Positions 7,378-17,461 of a stretch of DNA of 64,000 nt are shown in pieces (the first letter of the stretch is position 1; each line of letters opens with the position of its first letter). Origin of the DNA: Sphingobacterium sp. B16(2022) (GTDB lineage Bacteria > Bacteroidota > Bacteroidia > Sphingobacteriales > Sphingobacteriaceae); the NCBI RefSeq assembly GCF_012030425.1, contig NZ_JAAUVN010000002.1:806001-870000 (forward strand), read 5' to 3'. Below the pieces are notes generated by a model. The model had not been told where the DNA came from. It did no database searches and saw only the letters and a program-made list of their open reading frames with translations. A program made the translations under genes and the position numbers.

Positions 7378-9768
7378 ATGAATTATGTTCTAACGTATTT
7401 TTCTCGAATATTGGTAATGCTGCTAATTAGTGTCGTTTGGAAGGGGAATACTGCTATTGCTCAGTCTGTTGTTACTACAAAAATCTATATTGCCAAGTCG
7501 GGTAAAGACAGTAATCCAGGAACTGTAGATAAGCCTTATGCAAGTCCTTCTGCGGCGATAGAAAGTGTTGCTAAATTGAAGAAAACTGGTTATAAAGGGA
7601 CCGTTGAGGTGCTGATTAGCAAAGGTGAATATTATATTAACAAACCTCTTCTGGTTGGAGCTGAATTGTCTGGTACTGCAGATGCACCATTTACGATTAA
7701 AGCGATTGATGGCGAACGTGTTACTTGGAGCGGGGCTGTACCACTTAAGCTGTCCTGGACAAAAGGTGCTAACGGCGTCTGGAAAACTCAGGTGCCAAAA
7801 GGTATGAGTTTCCAAAGCCTATTTGCAGATGGAAAGCAGTTAATTCGTGCACGATATCCAAATTATGATCCAGCAATACTTCCGTTCAATGGGTATGCTG
7901 CTGATGCCATTAGTCCAGATCGTGTGAAGGGCTGGAAAAATCCTGTAGGTGCCTATGTACATGCGTTGCATATCGGCCGATGGGGTGGGTTTCATTACCG
8001 TGTTGTAGGTAAGGATAATAATGGGGAACTGAAACTGGAGGGAGGCGAACAGAATAATAGACCTAGCACTATGCACGATACCTATCGTTTTGTCGAGAAT
8101 GTTTTTGAGGAATTGGATGTCGTTAATGAGTGGTATCTGGATGAAGGTTCAGGTACATTATATTATTATCCTGACTCAGGAGTAAATCCTAATAACCTGC
8201 AATTGGAAGCACCACAGTTGGAGAATATCTTAACCATTCAAGGGAGTTTATCGCAACACGTGCATGATGTACATGTATCAGGTATTCGTTTTGTCTACAC
8301 GGCGCCTACTTTTATGAAGACTGCCGAGCCTTTACTGAGAAGTGATTGGACAATTTATCGGCAGGGAGCAGTTAAAATTGAAGGTGCTGAGCGCTGTGAG
8401 ATCAAGGAATCGGAATTTGTAGACTTAGGCGGTAATGCCATCTTTGTCAGTAATTATAACCGGGATGTGAAGATTTCAAATAACTTGATTGAACGTATAG
8501 GCGCTGGCGCAATCAACTTTGTTGGAAATCCTGATGCGGTAAGATCGCCGTCTTTTCGTTATGAAAACTTTGTAGTGGAAAGCAAAATGGATACGATTCC
8601 TGGTCCTAAATCGGAGGATTATCCAATGAATTGTGAGGCTAGTGATAACTTGATTCGTAAAATAGGAACGATCGAAAAACAGGTTGCTGGAGTTCAGATC
8701 GCAATGGCCTCGTCTATCAAAGTACTGCACAATACCATATATGAAGTTCCTAGGTCGGGAATAAATGTAGGAGATGGAACGTGGGGTGGCCATGAAATTG
8801 CTTACAATGATGTATTTTATACCGTACTTGAAACAAGTGATCATGGTGCATTTAATTCTTGGGGAAGAGACCGGTTTTGGCACCCTGACCGCCAAGAGAT
8901 GGATCGACTAGTAGCGATACATCCTAATTGGGTAACGTTAGATGCGGTGAAGACGACTCTTTTACATGACAACAGATTTCAGTGTGATCACGGTTGGGAT
9001 ATTGATCTGGATGATGGTTCGACGAACTACCAAATCTATAATAATATTTGTTTAAGCGGTGGCCTCAAACTTAGAGAAGGATTTTATCGAAAAGTATATA
9101 ATAATGTGATGATCAATAATGGTTTTCATCCACATGTATGGTTTAAAAATAGTCATGATGTATTCAGAAATAACGTGGTTATGAGGTCTCATCAGGATAT
9201 CCAAGTTAAATATTGGGGAGATACGGTTGATAATAATTATTACACAAGCAGTCAGGCATTGTTAAGCGATCAATCAAAAGGAATAGAAAGCAATGGAAAG
9301 GTGATCTTAGCAAAATATAAAGATGCGTCTACGGGTGACTTTAGGTTAGATGTTCCTAAACTTGATGGCTTTGAAAATTTTGACATGCTACATATGGGAG
9401 TTCGTAATCCTCGTCTTAAAGCATTAGCCGAAGGACCTCAAATTCCTCAGGTAGCAGAAACGAGAGCGGATACGAAGAAAGATGTATATATGTGGAAAGG
9501 AGCAACCCTCAAATCTATTGAAAGCTTAGGTGAGCAATCTGCAGCTGGCCTAGCGTCCATAGCTGGTGTATTGGTACTTAAGGTTGATGAAGGTAGTACA
9601 GCATATCAAAACGGATTGCGGATAGGGGATGTGATTATAGGGTGTCAAGATAAAAAGGTAGATCATCTAGCCGACCTTCAGCGAATTTTAAAACGAGATG
9701 AAGCAAAAGATTCATTTACTTTAATCGTTCATAGGAACCAAAATAAACAAACTATTGTGATCAAATAG
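7378..9768 (+). CDS. Secreted right-handed beta-helix protein with C-terminal PDZ domain (GH141-like?)
   Basis: 796 residues. The signal peptide is at residues 1-29 (ending TAIAQS). The N-terminal KIYIAKSGKDSNPGT with DKPYAS is the standard opening of right-handed parallel beta-helix carbohydrate enzymes; a beta-sandwich insertion follows at about 110-280. Helix coils with many asparagines run through 290-640 (SNNLIERIGAGAI, NVGDGTWGG, IYNNICLS). A PDZ domain ends the protein (about 710-796, VLVLKVDEGSTAYQNGL). Known relatives include GH141 fucosidase/xylanase and GH110 galactosidase types; I lean to GH141-like because the neighbours process fucose, but no catalytic residues are assigned. The gene stands alone with its own terminator, upstream of the SusC/SusD pair. 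Confidence 0.75.
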   Translation: MNYVLTYFSRILVMLLISVVWKGNTAIAQSVVTTKIYIAKSGKDSNPGTVDKPYASPSAAIESVAKLKKTGYKGTVEVLISKGEYYINKPLLVGAELSGTADAPFTIKAIDGERVTWSGAVPLKLSWTKGANGVWKTQVPKGMSFQSLFADGKQLIRARYPNYDPAILPFNGYAADAISPDRVKGWKNPVGAYVHALHIGRWGGFHYRVVGKDNNGELKLEGGEQNNRPSTMHDTYRFVENVFEELDVVNEWYLDEGSGTLYYYPDSGVNPNNLQLEAPQLENILTIQGSLSQHVHDVHVSGIRFVYTAPTFMKTAEPLLRSDWTIYRQGAVKIEGAERCEIKESEFVDLGGNAIFVSNYNRDVKISNNLIERIGAGAINFVGNPDAVRSPSFRYENFVVESKMDTIPGPKSEDYPMNCEASDNLIRKIGTIEKQVAGVQIAMASSIKVLHNTIYEVPRSGINVGDGTWGGHEIAYNDVFYTVLETSDHGAFNSWGRDRFWHPDRQEMDRLVAIHPNWVTLDAVKTTLLHDNRFQCDHGWDIDLDDGSTNYQIYNNICLSGGLKLREGFYRKVYNNVMINNGFHPHVWFKNSHDVFRNNVVMRSHQDIQVKYWGDTVDNNYYTSSQALLSDQSKGIESNGKVILAKYKDASTGDFRLDVPKLDGFENFDMLHMGVRNPRLKALAEGPQIPQVAETRADTKKDVYMWKGATLKSIESLGEQSAAGLASIAGVLVLKVDEGSTAYQNGLRIGDVIIGCQDKKVDHLADLQRILKRDEAKDSFTLIVHRNQNKQTIVIK

Positions 9769-9887
9769 TTGATCATTAAAAGCATGTTGTTGCTATTTCT
9801 ACTGAATGTAAGCCACGTGCTGTTGATTGTGTTTTATGAAATAGATTAGATCTTCATACGGATAGAGAAAATCTTTAGATCTACAAT

Positions 9888-9921
9888 AAAAGCCTCTCAG
9901 ATAATTTTTGAGAGGCTTTTG
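9888..9921 (+). terminator. Hairpin terminator
   Basis: AAAAGCCTCTCA pairs with TGAGAGGCTTTT across a 9-base loop, 120 bases after the beta-helix gene. Confidence 0.85.
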
Positions 9922-10060
9922 TTATGGTAAGAATTTTATAATCCTTACTAAAAAAGATGTTAATAATGCATGCAAATCGGGTAATATAACGTGTATTTGG
10001 GATAGATTAGTTTAATAATTTTAGGGTAACAAACCAGTTACATTATAAACCAATTTATCT

Positions 10061-13000
10061 ATGTATTTATTCAAACCTATAATTCCTGGTGCATATCGCA
10101 TGCAGGTATTTCTAAAAAAGACTACCATACCTTTGGTAGTACCGTTCTTTTTAAGCACGCTGTATCTTCCTGTTCATGCTGCATATGCAACAACTTATCA
10201 ACAGCAGGTCTCCATCACTGGAACGGTTAAAGATGCGCGGGGTACAGTTCTTCCTGGTGTCACTGTTCAGGTTAAGAGAACTAATCAAACGGTTAAAACT
10301 GATGAACAAGGGCGCTTTAGTATCAATGCTACCGCAAAAGATGTTTTGCATATTACCTCTGTTGGTTATGAGCCTCAGGATGTGGTGATCGGGGATGCAA
10401 AAACATACAGTATCACTTTGAAGGAAGGTAGTGAGCAGATCGACGAAGTTGTGGTTGTAGGATACGGTACCCAGAAAAAAGTCAACCTTTCCGGGTCTGT
10501 GGCGAGTGTATCGGGCAAGACCATTACTGAGCGTCCGGTTCCTAATGTCCAAAACCTATTGCAGGGACGCATCGCTGGACTTGATGTGGTACAACCTACC
10601 GGGGAGCCTGGCAGGGACAATGGGAGCATGCGGATAAGGGGGCTTGGGTCGAGCGGAGCGTCGCCCAACCCGCTCGTACTCATTGATGGAGTTGTTGGAT
10701 CGATGTCCAACTTATCACCACAGGATATTGAAAATGTTACTGTTCTTAAAGATGCATCTTCCGCTTCTATATATGGAGCAAGAGCAGCTAATGGCGTTAT
10801 TTTAGTTACCACAAAAAAAGGTAAGCTCGGAACCAGTAATATTGAATATACAGGAAACTGGGGGACCAGTGAAGCGACCAAATACCCAGATCTGATCACC
10901 AATTCGGTGACCTATATGGAGATGTACAATTCGGCAAGAGCCAGAAGCGGACAGCCAGCGGTATACACGCAGGCGCAGATCGATAGTTATAAAAATAATC
11001 CCAATAGCGCCGAATATCCAAACTTTGACTGGTTAGATCATGTGCTCGGAAAAGGTCCTATTCAGAACCACAATCTCAGTGTTAACGGTGGAAGTGAGAA
11101 GAGTACGCACAATATCTCTCTCAATTATCTGGATCAGAATAGTATTACCAAAGGATATCTTTATAAAAGATATAATGGTCTAACAGATTATACCAACCAG
11201 GTTCACAAAAGGATAAAAGTAGGTACTAATGTCAACTTTTCTTATCAGGATTTTAAAGCGCCCTGGTTGACCAACGATGACTTGTTATTATTGGCCTATG
11301 CGGCTGCACCGACGTTTTCACCCTATTTACCAGATGGTAGCGGTCGATCGGCTGGTCGCGATTATATGAGTACAGGCGGAACTAACCGTACGCCAGAGGA
11401 AGTGTACAATACAGGTGCACAGCTGACCAAAAATTACAATGTCAATGCGCAGGCGTTTGTGGATGTCGACCTTATGGAAGGATTGAAATGGTCTTCAAAG
11501 GCAGCGTTTACGTTTTATAATCAGGAATATAAACAGCGCCAGTTTGGTAGCCCTGCCTACGCCTTTCATCCCAACGATAAAGGCGAATATGAGCAGTCGG
11601 GAAATGGTAATCCAACTTTTAATGGGCTTAGACAATCGTCTGACCGTAATATTACCAAAACATTTTACTCTACGCTAAACTATGTAAAGACGATAGCTGA
11701 AGATCATAATATCAGTGTGCTTGGAGGATATGAACAGCAGGATAATAGAAGTACTACAATAGGAGGCGGACGCTATAGTTTTCCTAACAATGTTCTTATG
11801 GAACTGGACGGAAGTTCTCCTAAAGATCAAACCTTGAATGGTAGTTCTTTTGAATGGGCGCTCAAGTCTTTTTTTGGAAGGGCAAACTATGACTACAAAG
11901 GAAAGTACTTCTTGGAAGGTAATATTCGTCATGATGGAACCTCGCGGGTAGGACCAAAATATAGATGGGGAACATTTGGTGGAGGGTCTGCCGCCTGGCG
12001 CATCTCAGAAGAAGATTTTATTAAAAATAATGCAACTTGGCTGGATAATCTGAAACTGCGTGCATCTTATGGCGCCTTGGGAAATCAGGAAATAACAAGA
12101 GATGGGAATCTCGATTATTATCCTTACCAGAATATCCTTTCCAGTACAACCTATACATTCGCAGATCTAGAAGCTGGTGTTATGAAGAGGCGTCTTGTTG
12201 AGAATAATTTACGCTGGGAGAAAACAGCGATTACCGACATTGGTTTAGATGTTGATATTTACAAAGGGCTCTTTGGTGCAACCATTGACTGGTACAATAA
12301 AAATACGACGGATATCTTGGAAACAAGAACGGATGTTCCGGCTAGTATGGGTTTAATGCCTCCGATCATCAATGCAGGGGCTATGGTGAATAAAGGAATA
12401 GAAATTGAGCTGAGACATCAGAATCAGATAGGTGAATTCAATTACGGTGCTAATGTGATCTTCAACCGTTACCGCAATAAAGTGACTAATAGATTGGCCG
12501 AGACTTTAGGAACGATTGAAATTGGTCAACCTTATAATAATTTCTTCCTATACGATTGGATCGGCATCTTTCAGAGTCAGGCTGATATCGACAATTCACC
12601 GAAACAGCCAAATTCTGGTGCAGTTAAACCTGGTGACCTGAAGATGCGAGATGTGGACGGTAATGGAAGTATCGGTCCAGAAGATCGTATACGGATCAGT
12701 CGATTCCCGGATTACAGTTATTCTTTCAATGTCTATGCAGGTTGGAAAGGATTTAATCTAAGTGCATTCTTTCAGGGCGTACAAGGACAAAAGGTGCAGG
12801 TTAGCCAATGGGGTTACGATCCTTTTATGCAGGGATCAGCACCACCGACGAGATTTTTGGATGCATGGACACCGACCAATCCGAGTAACACCGTTCCGGC
12901 AGTGTACCTGTCAGGTTATGCCGGCGTATCGGGATACCCGTCAACCTACTTCTTGCAAGATGCATCTTACTTACGGTTGAAAAATCTATACCTATCTTAT

Positions 13001-13183
13001 ACTTTTCCTGAGTCCATTACCAAACGTATAGCCGCTAAAGGAATTACGGTGTATGTATCGGGCGACAATTTGATCACCTGGACAAAATACGAAGGTAATG
13101 ATCCGGAAAGATCGGGTTCTGGAAGATTTGCGCAATTTCCGCAGCTTAAGATGTATACAGCGGGAATCAAGATTAAATACTAA
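10061..13183 (+). CDS. SusC/RagA-like TonB-dependent outer-membrane transporter
   Basis: 1040 residues, complete. The first ATG is at 10061; an internal ATG at 10100 (MQVFLKKTTIPL) begins a more ordinary signal peptide and is a plausible alternative. After the signal come a carboxypeptidase-regulatory-like domain (VSITGTVKDARGTVLPG, about 50-125), the TonB box region (DEVVVVGYGTQ), the plug (about 145-260, with RIRGLGSSG, VLIDGVVG and ASIYGARAANGVILVTT) and a 22-strand-type barrel ending in IKIKY. It imports oligosaccharides together with the SusD protein encoded 52 bases downstream. No ECF sigma/anti-sigma pair is nearby, so the AraC gene at 14836 is the likeliest local regulator. Confidence 0.96.
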   Translation: MYLFKPIIPGAYRMQVFLKKTTIPLVVPFFLSTLYLPVHAAYATTYQQQVSITGTVKDARGTVLPGVTVQVKRTNQTVKTDEQGRFSINATAKDVLHITSVGYEPQDVVIGDAKTYSITLKEGSEQIDEVVVVGYGTQKKVNLSGSVASVSGKTITERPVPNVQNLLQGRIAGLDVVQPTGEPGRDNGSMRIRGLGSSGASPNPLVLIDGVVGSMSNLSPQDIENVTVLKDASSASIYGARAANGVILVTTKKGKLGTSNIEYTGNWGTSEATKYPDLITNSVTYMEMYNSARARSGQPAVYTQAQIDSYKNNPNSAEYPNFDWLDHVLGKGPIQNHNLSVNGGSEKSTHNISLNYLDQNSITKGYLYKRYNGLTDYTNQVHKRIKVGTNVNFSYQDFKAPWLTNDDLLLLAYAAAPTFSPYLPDGSGRSAGRDYMSTGGTNRTPEEVYNTGAQLTKNYNVNAQAFVDVDLMEGLKWSSKAAFTFYNQEYKQRQFGSPAYAFHPNDKGEYEQSGNGNPTFNGLRQSSDRNITKTFYSTLNYVKTIAEDHNISVLGGYEQQDNRSTTIGGGRYSFPNNVLMELDGSSPKDQTLNGSSFEWALKSFFGRANYDYKGKYFLEGNIRHDGTSRVGPKYRWGTFGGGSAAWRISEEDFIKNNATWLDNLKLRASYGALGNQEITRDGNLDYYPYQNILSSTTYTFADLEAGVMKRRLVENNLRWEKTAITDIGLDVDIYKGLFGATIDWYNKNTTDILETRTDVPASMGLMPPIINAGAMVNKGIEIELRHQNQIGEFNYGANVIFNRYRNKVTNRLAETLGTIEIGQPYNNFFLYDWIGIFQSQADIDNSPKQPNSGAVKPGDLKMRDVDGNGSIGPEDRIRISRFPDYSYSFNVYAGWKGFNLSAFFQGVQGQKVQVSQWGYDPFMQGSAPPTRFLDAWTPTNPSNTVPAVYLSGYAGVSGYPSTYFLQDASYLRLKNLYLSYTFPESITKRIAAKGITVYVSGDNLITWTKYEGNDPERSGSGRFAQFPQLKMYTAGIKIKY

Positions 13184-13235
13184 TCTAGCCTCTTGAGATA
13201 ATAAAAAAACGAATATTGATATAAAAATAGCAACA

Positions 13236-14765
13236 ATGAAAGCAAAATATACCAGCATATCTTTGATCGCAGTTTTCGTGATCGGTATGCTTAGCTCTTG
13301 TAACAAAGACTTTCTGGATAAAGATCCGACTACAGCTATTGACGGAGGAGCCTTTTGGACTTCCGATACAGATGTGAAGTTGGCTGTAGCGGGCGTATAT
13401 AGAAGATTGCAGTCTGGTTTTTATGGCCAGGGTAAATTATGGTTGGATACCTATTCGGATAATGCACTGGATCGCCATAGTTTTTATGGCTTTGGAGATT
13501 TGACCCAGGGTATCGTCAACTCGACTAACGTCACCGGTACTTTTTACAATACACCTTACGAAGGGATTGCGGGGTGTAATTTTTTCTTAGATAATATTGA
13601 TAAGGCGCCAAGCAGCGATGCTCAAAAAGCAGTGTATAAGGCTGAGGTTAGATTTATCAGGGCGATGTTTTACTTCGACTTGGTACAGGCATTTGGCGGA
13701 GTGATCCTGTATGAGACTGAGCCAAAGACTGTGGATGAAAGTAAAATCGTCCAGAGTTCGAAAGAAGATGTGCTGAAGTTTATTCACAGTGAACTTGATT
13801 ATGCCATCACCAATCTGCCCAATTTAGCATATACAGATGGCCATGCCGTAAAAGGGAGTGCGCAGGCCTTAAAAACCCGCGTGTATCTTTATCAGCAAAA
13901 TTGGCCTTTGGCAGCAAGTACAGCGAATGATATCATTACTGGAGGTAAATTTCAGATCTATCAAGGTGGGTACCAGAATCTCTTTTTCACACCTACGCAA
14001 AAGGACAATCCAGAAATTATATTTTCGACGAAATATTCCGCACCCAACAATCCACAGGGTGGTGAGGGTTTATTGGTCGAAGTCGGCTGGTATGGCAGTA
14101 TAGCACCTTACCAAAATCTGGTCGATGCTTATGAAATGTCCAATGGTAAAATGATCAATGAAATGGGTTCAGGTTATGTGGCATCAGATCCCTACAGCAA
14201 TCGGGATCCGCGTTTAAAATTTACGATCAAAGTGCCGACTGAAGAATATATTAATCCGGATGGATCAGTATTTGAAGAGTCAGATCCGCTATTGACGACT
14301 TATGTTCAGAAAAAATATGTAGACCTGTCGATGTTGCCGTTCAACAGAACGAAGACACCACTGACAGATCAAAATATCATCCACACCCGTTACGCAGATG
14401 TTTTACTGATGTATGCCGAGGCCCAAAATGAAGTGAGCGGTCCTGATCAAAGCATCTACAAAGCGTTGAATGAAATTCGGGAAAGAAAAAGTGTAGGTAT
14501 GCCGAAAGTAAATGAGGCCGTGTACAATACGAAAGACAAGTTACGTGATTTTATCTTGCATGAGAGACGGATCGAATTGGCCTTGGAAGGGCACCGTTAT
14601 TACGATCTTAAACGTCGTAATCAAATGGAAAATGTACTTTCTAAAATTAAAAATCCGGGCGGGGTACAATTGAAATTCGGTGAGAAGAATAATGTTTTAC
14701 CTTTTGCGCAGGATGAATTGGATAAAAATAAACAACTGAAACAAAATGATGATTACACGCCGTAA
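13236..14765 (+). CDS. SusD/RagB-like glycan-binding lipoprotein
   Basis: 509 residues. The lipoprotein signal is MKAKYTSISLIAVFVIGMLS with the lipobox cysteine in LSSCNKDFLD. The family features are complete: FLDKDPTTAI near the N-terminus, ALKTRVYLYQQ in the TPR region, RYADVLLMYAEAQNE, and the C-terminal ERRIELALEGHRYYDLKRR. It forms the surface lid of the SusC at 10061 and is in the same operon, closed by the hairpin at 14797. A genuine polysaccharide-type SusD by size. Confidence 0.95.
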   Translation: MKAKYTSISLIAVFVIGMLSSCNKDFLDKDPTTAIDGGAFWTSDTDVKLAVAGVYRRLQSGFYGQGKLWLDTYSDNALDRHSFYGFGDLTQGIVNSTNVTGTFYNTPYEGIAGCNFFLDNIDKAPSSDAQKAVYKAEVRFIRAMFYFDLVQAFGGVILYETEPKTVDESKIVQSSKEDVLKFIHSELDYAITNLPNLAYTDGHAVKGSAQALKTRVYLYQQNWPLAASTANDIITGGKFQIYQGGYQNLFFTPTQKDNPEIIFSTKYSAPNNPQGGEGLLVEVGWYGSIAPYQNLVDAYEMSNGKMINEMGSGYVASDPYSNRDPRLKFTIKVPTEEYINPDGSVFEESDPLLTTYVQKKYVDLSMLPFNRTKTPLTDQNIIHTRYADVLLMYAEAQNEVSGPDQSIYKALNEIRERKSVGMPKVNEAVYNTKDKLRDFILHERRIELALEGHRYYDLKRRNQMENVLSKIKNPGGVQLKFGEKNNVLPFAQDELDKNKQLKQNDDYTP

Positions 14766-14796
14766 TCCCTAAACCCTCATGTTCAATATGACCATG

Positions 14797-14831
14797 AAAA
14801 GCCCTCTGATACTTGTATCAGAGGGCTTATT
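14797..14831. terminator. Hairpin terminator between convergent genes
   Basis: AAGCCCTCTGATAC, a TT loop and the exact complement form a 14-bp stem between the 3' ends of the rightward susD and the leftward AraC gene. Confidence 0.85.
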
Positions 14832-14835
14832 AATG

Positions 14836-15735
14836 TTACAAGTTATGGCCCCTGACAGATGAGGACATATATTTACCACGATATTCCCGAGGTGTTAATC
14901 CTTTGAATTTTTTGAAAAACTTGTTGAAATTTGAAAGACTGTTAAAGCCACAGTCATATGCCAGATTATTTACCCGGTAATCTTCCTGTGTCAGTAGTTT
15001 GCAAGCATGTCCGACACGTACTTCATTGACAAATTCTACAAAGGTTTTTTGCGTTCTACTTTTGAAGTAACGGCAGAAAGATTGTTTGTTCATATAGATC
15101 ATCTCCGATACGTCTTCTAGATGGATCTCTTTCGCAAAATTATTAAAAATATGTTTTAAAATAATGTCCATGCGATCATTGTCTTTTAGCTGATAGGTAT
15201 TAGTATAACCTGCTCCGGTCAGTAAGTCGTATTCTTTAGTCTCACTTAGTATTTGCAATATTTTAGTTAATAGATTCAAACGGGCGAGCACCTCAACTTC
15301 ATCTGCTAATTGGATCAATAGGGTTTTTATCTGCAATTTGGTTTTACCTCTAAAACGCATGCATCGTTTACTCAGCTGAAAAAAGTCAGCAAGTGTTTTG
15401 ACGTTTCCGAATTGGGAAATAATCTTAAGAATCTTATCCGGATGAAAAAATAGGGTCACTGACTTAGCTTGATTTTCATTCTCAGAAGCGATAAAGTATT
15501 CTTTCCTATTGTGCCAGACATGGGGAATGTTAGAGCCTACCAAAATGAGATCATCTTGGCTAAAACTTTCAATGCTGTCACCGATCATTCTGGTGCCCTC
15601 ACTTTTGACGACATAATTTATCTGACATTCTTCATGAAAATGAAATAGCGTTGAGAAATAAGGAGAATTGACGATTTTGGTGTCAAACACATCATTTTCT
15701 TTACCTTCTAATATTTTAGCTGGAACTGGTTTCAT
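14836..15735 (-). CDS. AraC-family transcriptional regulator
   Basis: 299 residues. The N-terminal half is a cupin-type sensing domain (FHFHEECQINYVV, DDLILVGSNIPHVW) and the C-terminal 100 residues are the double helix-turn-helix (LEDVSEMIYMNKQSFCRYF and VNNLAYDCGFNSLSNFNKFF, ending GLTPREYRGKY). It is a close paralogue of the protein at 42466, sharing the NIPH-W motif. It reads away from the GH29 gene at 15925; the 189-base gap between them carries a 9-bp inverted repeat that could be its operator. It probably senses a sugar released by the locus and activates the fucosidase and catabolic genes. Confidence 0.9.
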   Translation of the reverse strand: MKPVPAKILEGKENDVFDTKIVNSPYFSTLFHFHEECQINYVVKSEGTRMIGDSIESFSQDDLILVGSNIPHVWHNRKEYFIASENENQAKSVTLFFHPDKILKIISQFGNVKTLADFFQLSKRCMRFRGKTKLQIKTLLIQLADEVEVLARLNLLTKILQILSETKEYDLLTGAGYTNTYQLKDNDRMDIILKHIFNNFAKEIHLEDVSEMIYMNKQSFCRYFKSRTQKTFVEFVNEVRVGHACKLLTQEDYRVNNLAYDCGFNSLSNFNKFFKKFKGLTPREYRGKYMSSSVRGHNL

Positions 15736-15782
15736 AATATCTAGCTACCTTTAATATGATCCCGAAGCAATGCTCTATTGCT

Positions 15783-15822
15783 GCTATATTAAAGTTTGGT
15801 TTTTTAATTATGCTAATATAGC
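15783..15822. promoter_or_regulatory. Inverted repeat between divergent AraC and GH29 genes
   Basis: GCTATATTA (15783-15791) and TAATATAGC (15814-15822) are exact complements separated by 22 bases. They lie in the shared promoter region, 48 bases from the AraC start and 103 from the GH29 start. A candidate regulator-binding site. Confidence 0.45.
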
Positions 15823-15924
15823 GTATAAATTGGTGAATTGCCAATTGGTTTTTAATTTTTTAAGCCTTTAACTTAGTGATCATATAAACCAGAATAAAAT
15901 CTTAAGTGTATAATTATTTTTAAT

Positions 15925-17412
15925 ATGGCATCAATAGGAAAAAAAAGACTTTACTCCAAGTTGAAGATTGGAAAGTTAGGACTTTTGTTAAGTACAATCT
16001 CGATGCTGTCGGGTAATGTTCAGGGACAAGAAAATAAGAGTTTGTATACTTTACAGTCAGATTTTGTCGATCTGAGATTTGGGGTTATGATGCATTTTAA
16101 TATGGGAACATTTACCGATGAAGAATGGGCTTCCCCCAATCACGATCCTAAGAAATTTAATCCGACCGAGCTTGACTGCAATCAATGGGCTGATGCATGT
16201 AAATCTGCAGGTATGAAGTATGCTATTTTAACCACAAAACATCATGACGGATTTTGTCTATGGGACTCTAAGTATACGGATTATGATGTCGCAAGTAGTC
16301 CCTACAAAAAAGATGTTGTAAAAGAATATGTGGATGCATTTCGTAGTCGGGGTATAAAGCCTTGTTTATATTTTTCCATTTGGGACCGTCACAATGGTGT
16401 TGAAAACGGAGGGCTGAAAGAAGAGCAGTTAATACTGAATCAACTCACGGAGCTCTTAACAAATTATGGAGAGATCCCGCAAATTATCTTCGATGGATGG
16501 AATTGGAAAATGGGCCATACCCTTATTTCGTATCAACGCATCTATGATCATGTTAAAAAATTACAACCCAATTGCCTTATATCTGAACATAATGGCAACA
16601 GTAATTTTCAAACGGATTTGATTTATTATGAAGGACCAAAAGGGGTATTTCCTCCTGGAAATAATGTGTTTGCTTCGCAGATGGCTTTGACGATGACCAA
16701 CGGCTGGTTTTGGCATGCAGATTCACCTAAGAATGTCAAAAGTCTGGACTATACGTTGGATAAGCTACAGCGTCTTGAACCGCTATATTGCAATTTCATG
16801 CTCAATATAGCGCCTAACCGTAAGGGTCTTTTTGATAAAGAGGTAGTCGATCGCTTGGTCGAAATTGGAAAAAGATGGAAACCAGATACCTCCCGTTTAC
16901 CGCTACCGGCACAGCCCGAAACCGTGAATAGTTACATTTTACCTGTGGGTATTACCGCTACTGCTGGTAAAGCAGTTACCCAGCCAGCACCTCCAGCTAA
17001 TGATGGCTCGCCGATCGCAGCGCTGCTGACCCAGACCACAGCGAACGTGATGATCGATGGATGCAGTGATGAGATTCCTGATAACGGCGGGTTTTCACCT
17101 TTTCAGACTTATTGGGAATTTGCACCTCATAAATCACGAGCCCTTGTCCTTGATCTGGGAACAGCCAAAGATATAAGGAAGCTGTATTATCTACCGGCAC
17201 GCTGGTTAGGTTATAATGGGATAATAACTAAATATATGATCTCCACAAGTTTGGATGGTCAAAACTTTAAAAAGATAACGGAAGGGAAGTGGCAGAAAAA
17301 CACCAATTTAAAGATATCGGATTTTGCTTCAGTAAAAACGCGTTACGTGAAATTTGAGATTGTAGAATCTGTGGGAGAAGCCATTGTCAGTGAAATTGGC
17401 GTTGGAAACTGA
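15925..17412 (+). CDS. Alpha-L-fucosidase, GH29
   Basis: 495 residues. A basic N-terminus and hydrophobic segment (LGLLLSTISMLSGNVQGQ) form the signal peptide. The GH29 barrel spans about residues 45-330: RFGVMMHFNMGTF, the histidine pair in TTKHHDGFCLWDSKYTDYDV, and IIFDGWNW, whose aspartate sits where the family nucleophile is found. A C-terminal beta-sandwich (about 385-495, YWEFAPHKSRALVLDL) follows. It removes terminal L-fucose from oligosaccharides, probably in the periplasm. It opens a rightward operon with the SDR at 17462 and the dehydrogenase at 18258, linking fucose release to its oxidation. Confidence 0.9.
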   Translation: MASIGKKRLYSKLKIGKLGLLLSTISMLSGNVQGQENKSLYTLQSDFVDLRFGVMMHFNMGTFTDEEWASPNHDPKKFNPTELDCNQWADACKSAGMKYAILTTKHHDGFCLWDSKYTDYDVASSPYKKDVVKEYVDAFRSRGIKPCLYFSIWDRHNGVENGGLKEEQLILNQLTELLTNYGEIPQIIFDGWNWKMGHTLISYQRIYDHVKKLQPNCLISEHNGNSNFQTDLIYYEGPKGVFPPGNNVFASQMALTMTNGWFWHADSPKNVKSLDYTLDKLQRLEPLYCNFMLNIAPNRKGLFDKEVVDRLVEIGKRWKPDTSRLPLPAQPETVNSYILPVGITATAGKAVTQPAPPANDGSPIAALLTQTTANVMIDGCSDEIPDNGGFSPFQTYWEFAPHKSRALVLDLGTAKDIRKLYYLPARWLGYNGIITKYMISTSLDGQNFKKITEGKWQKNTNLKISDFASVKTRYVKFEIVESVGEAIVSEIGVGN

Positions 17413-17461
17413 TTATGATATAAGTTTTAGAAGAATTTAAATTAATTAAAATAATACAACT

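Noticed and set aside
10375..10902. 175-codon leftward frame inside susC
   Set aside because: It is an antisense shadow of the well-supported plug-coding region.
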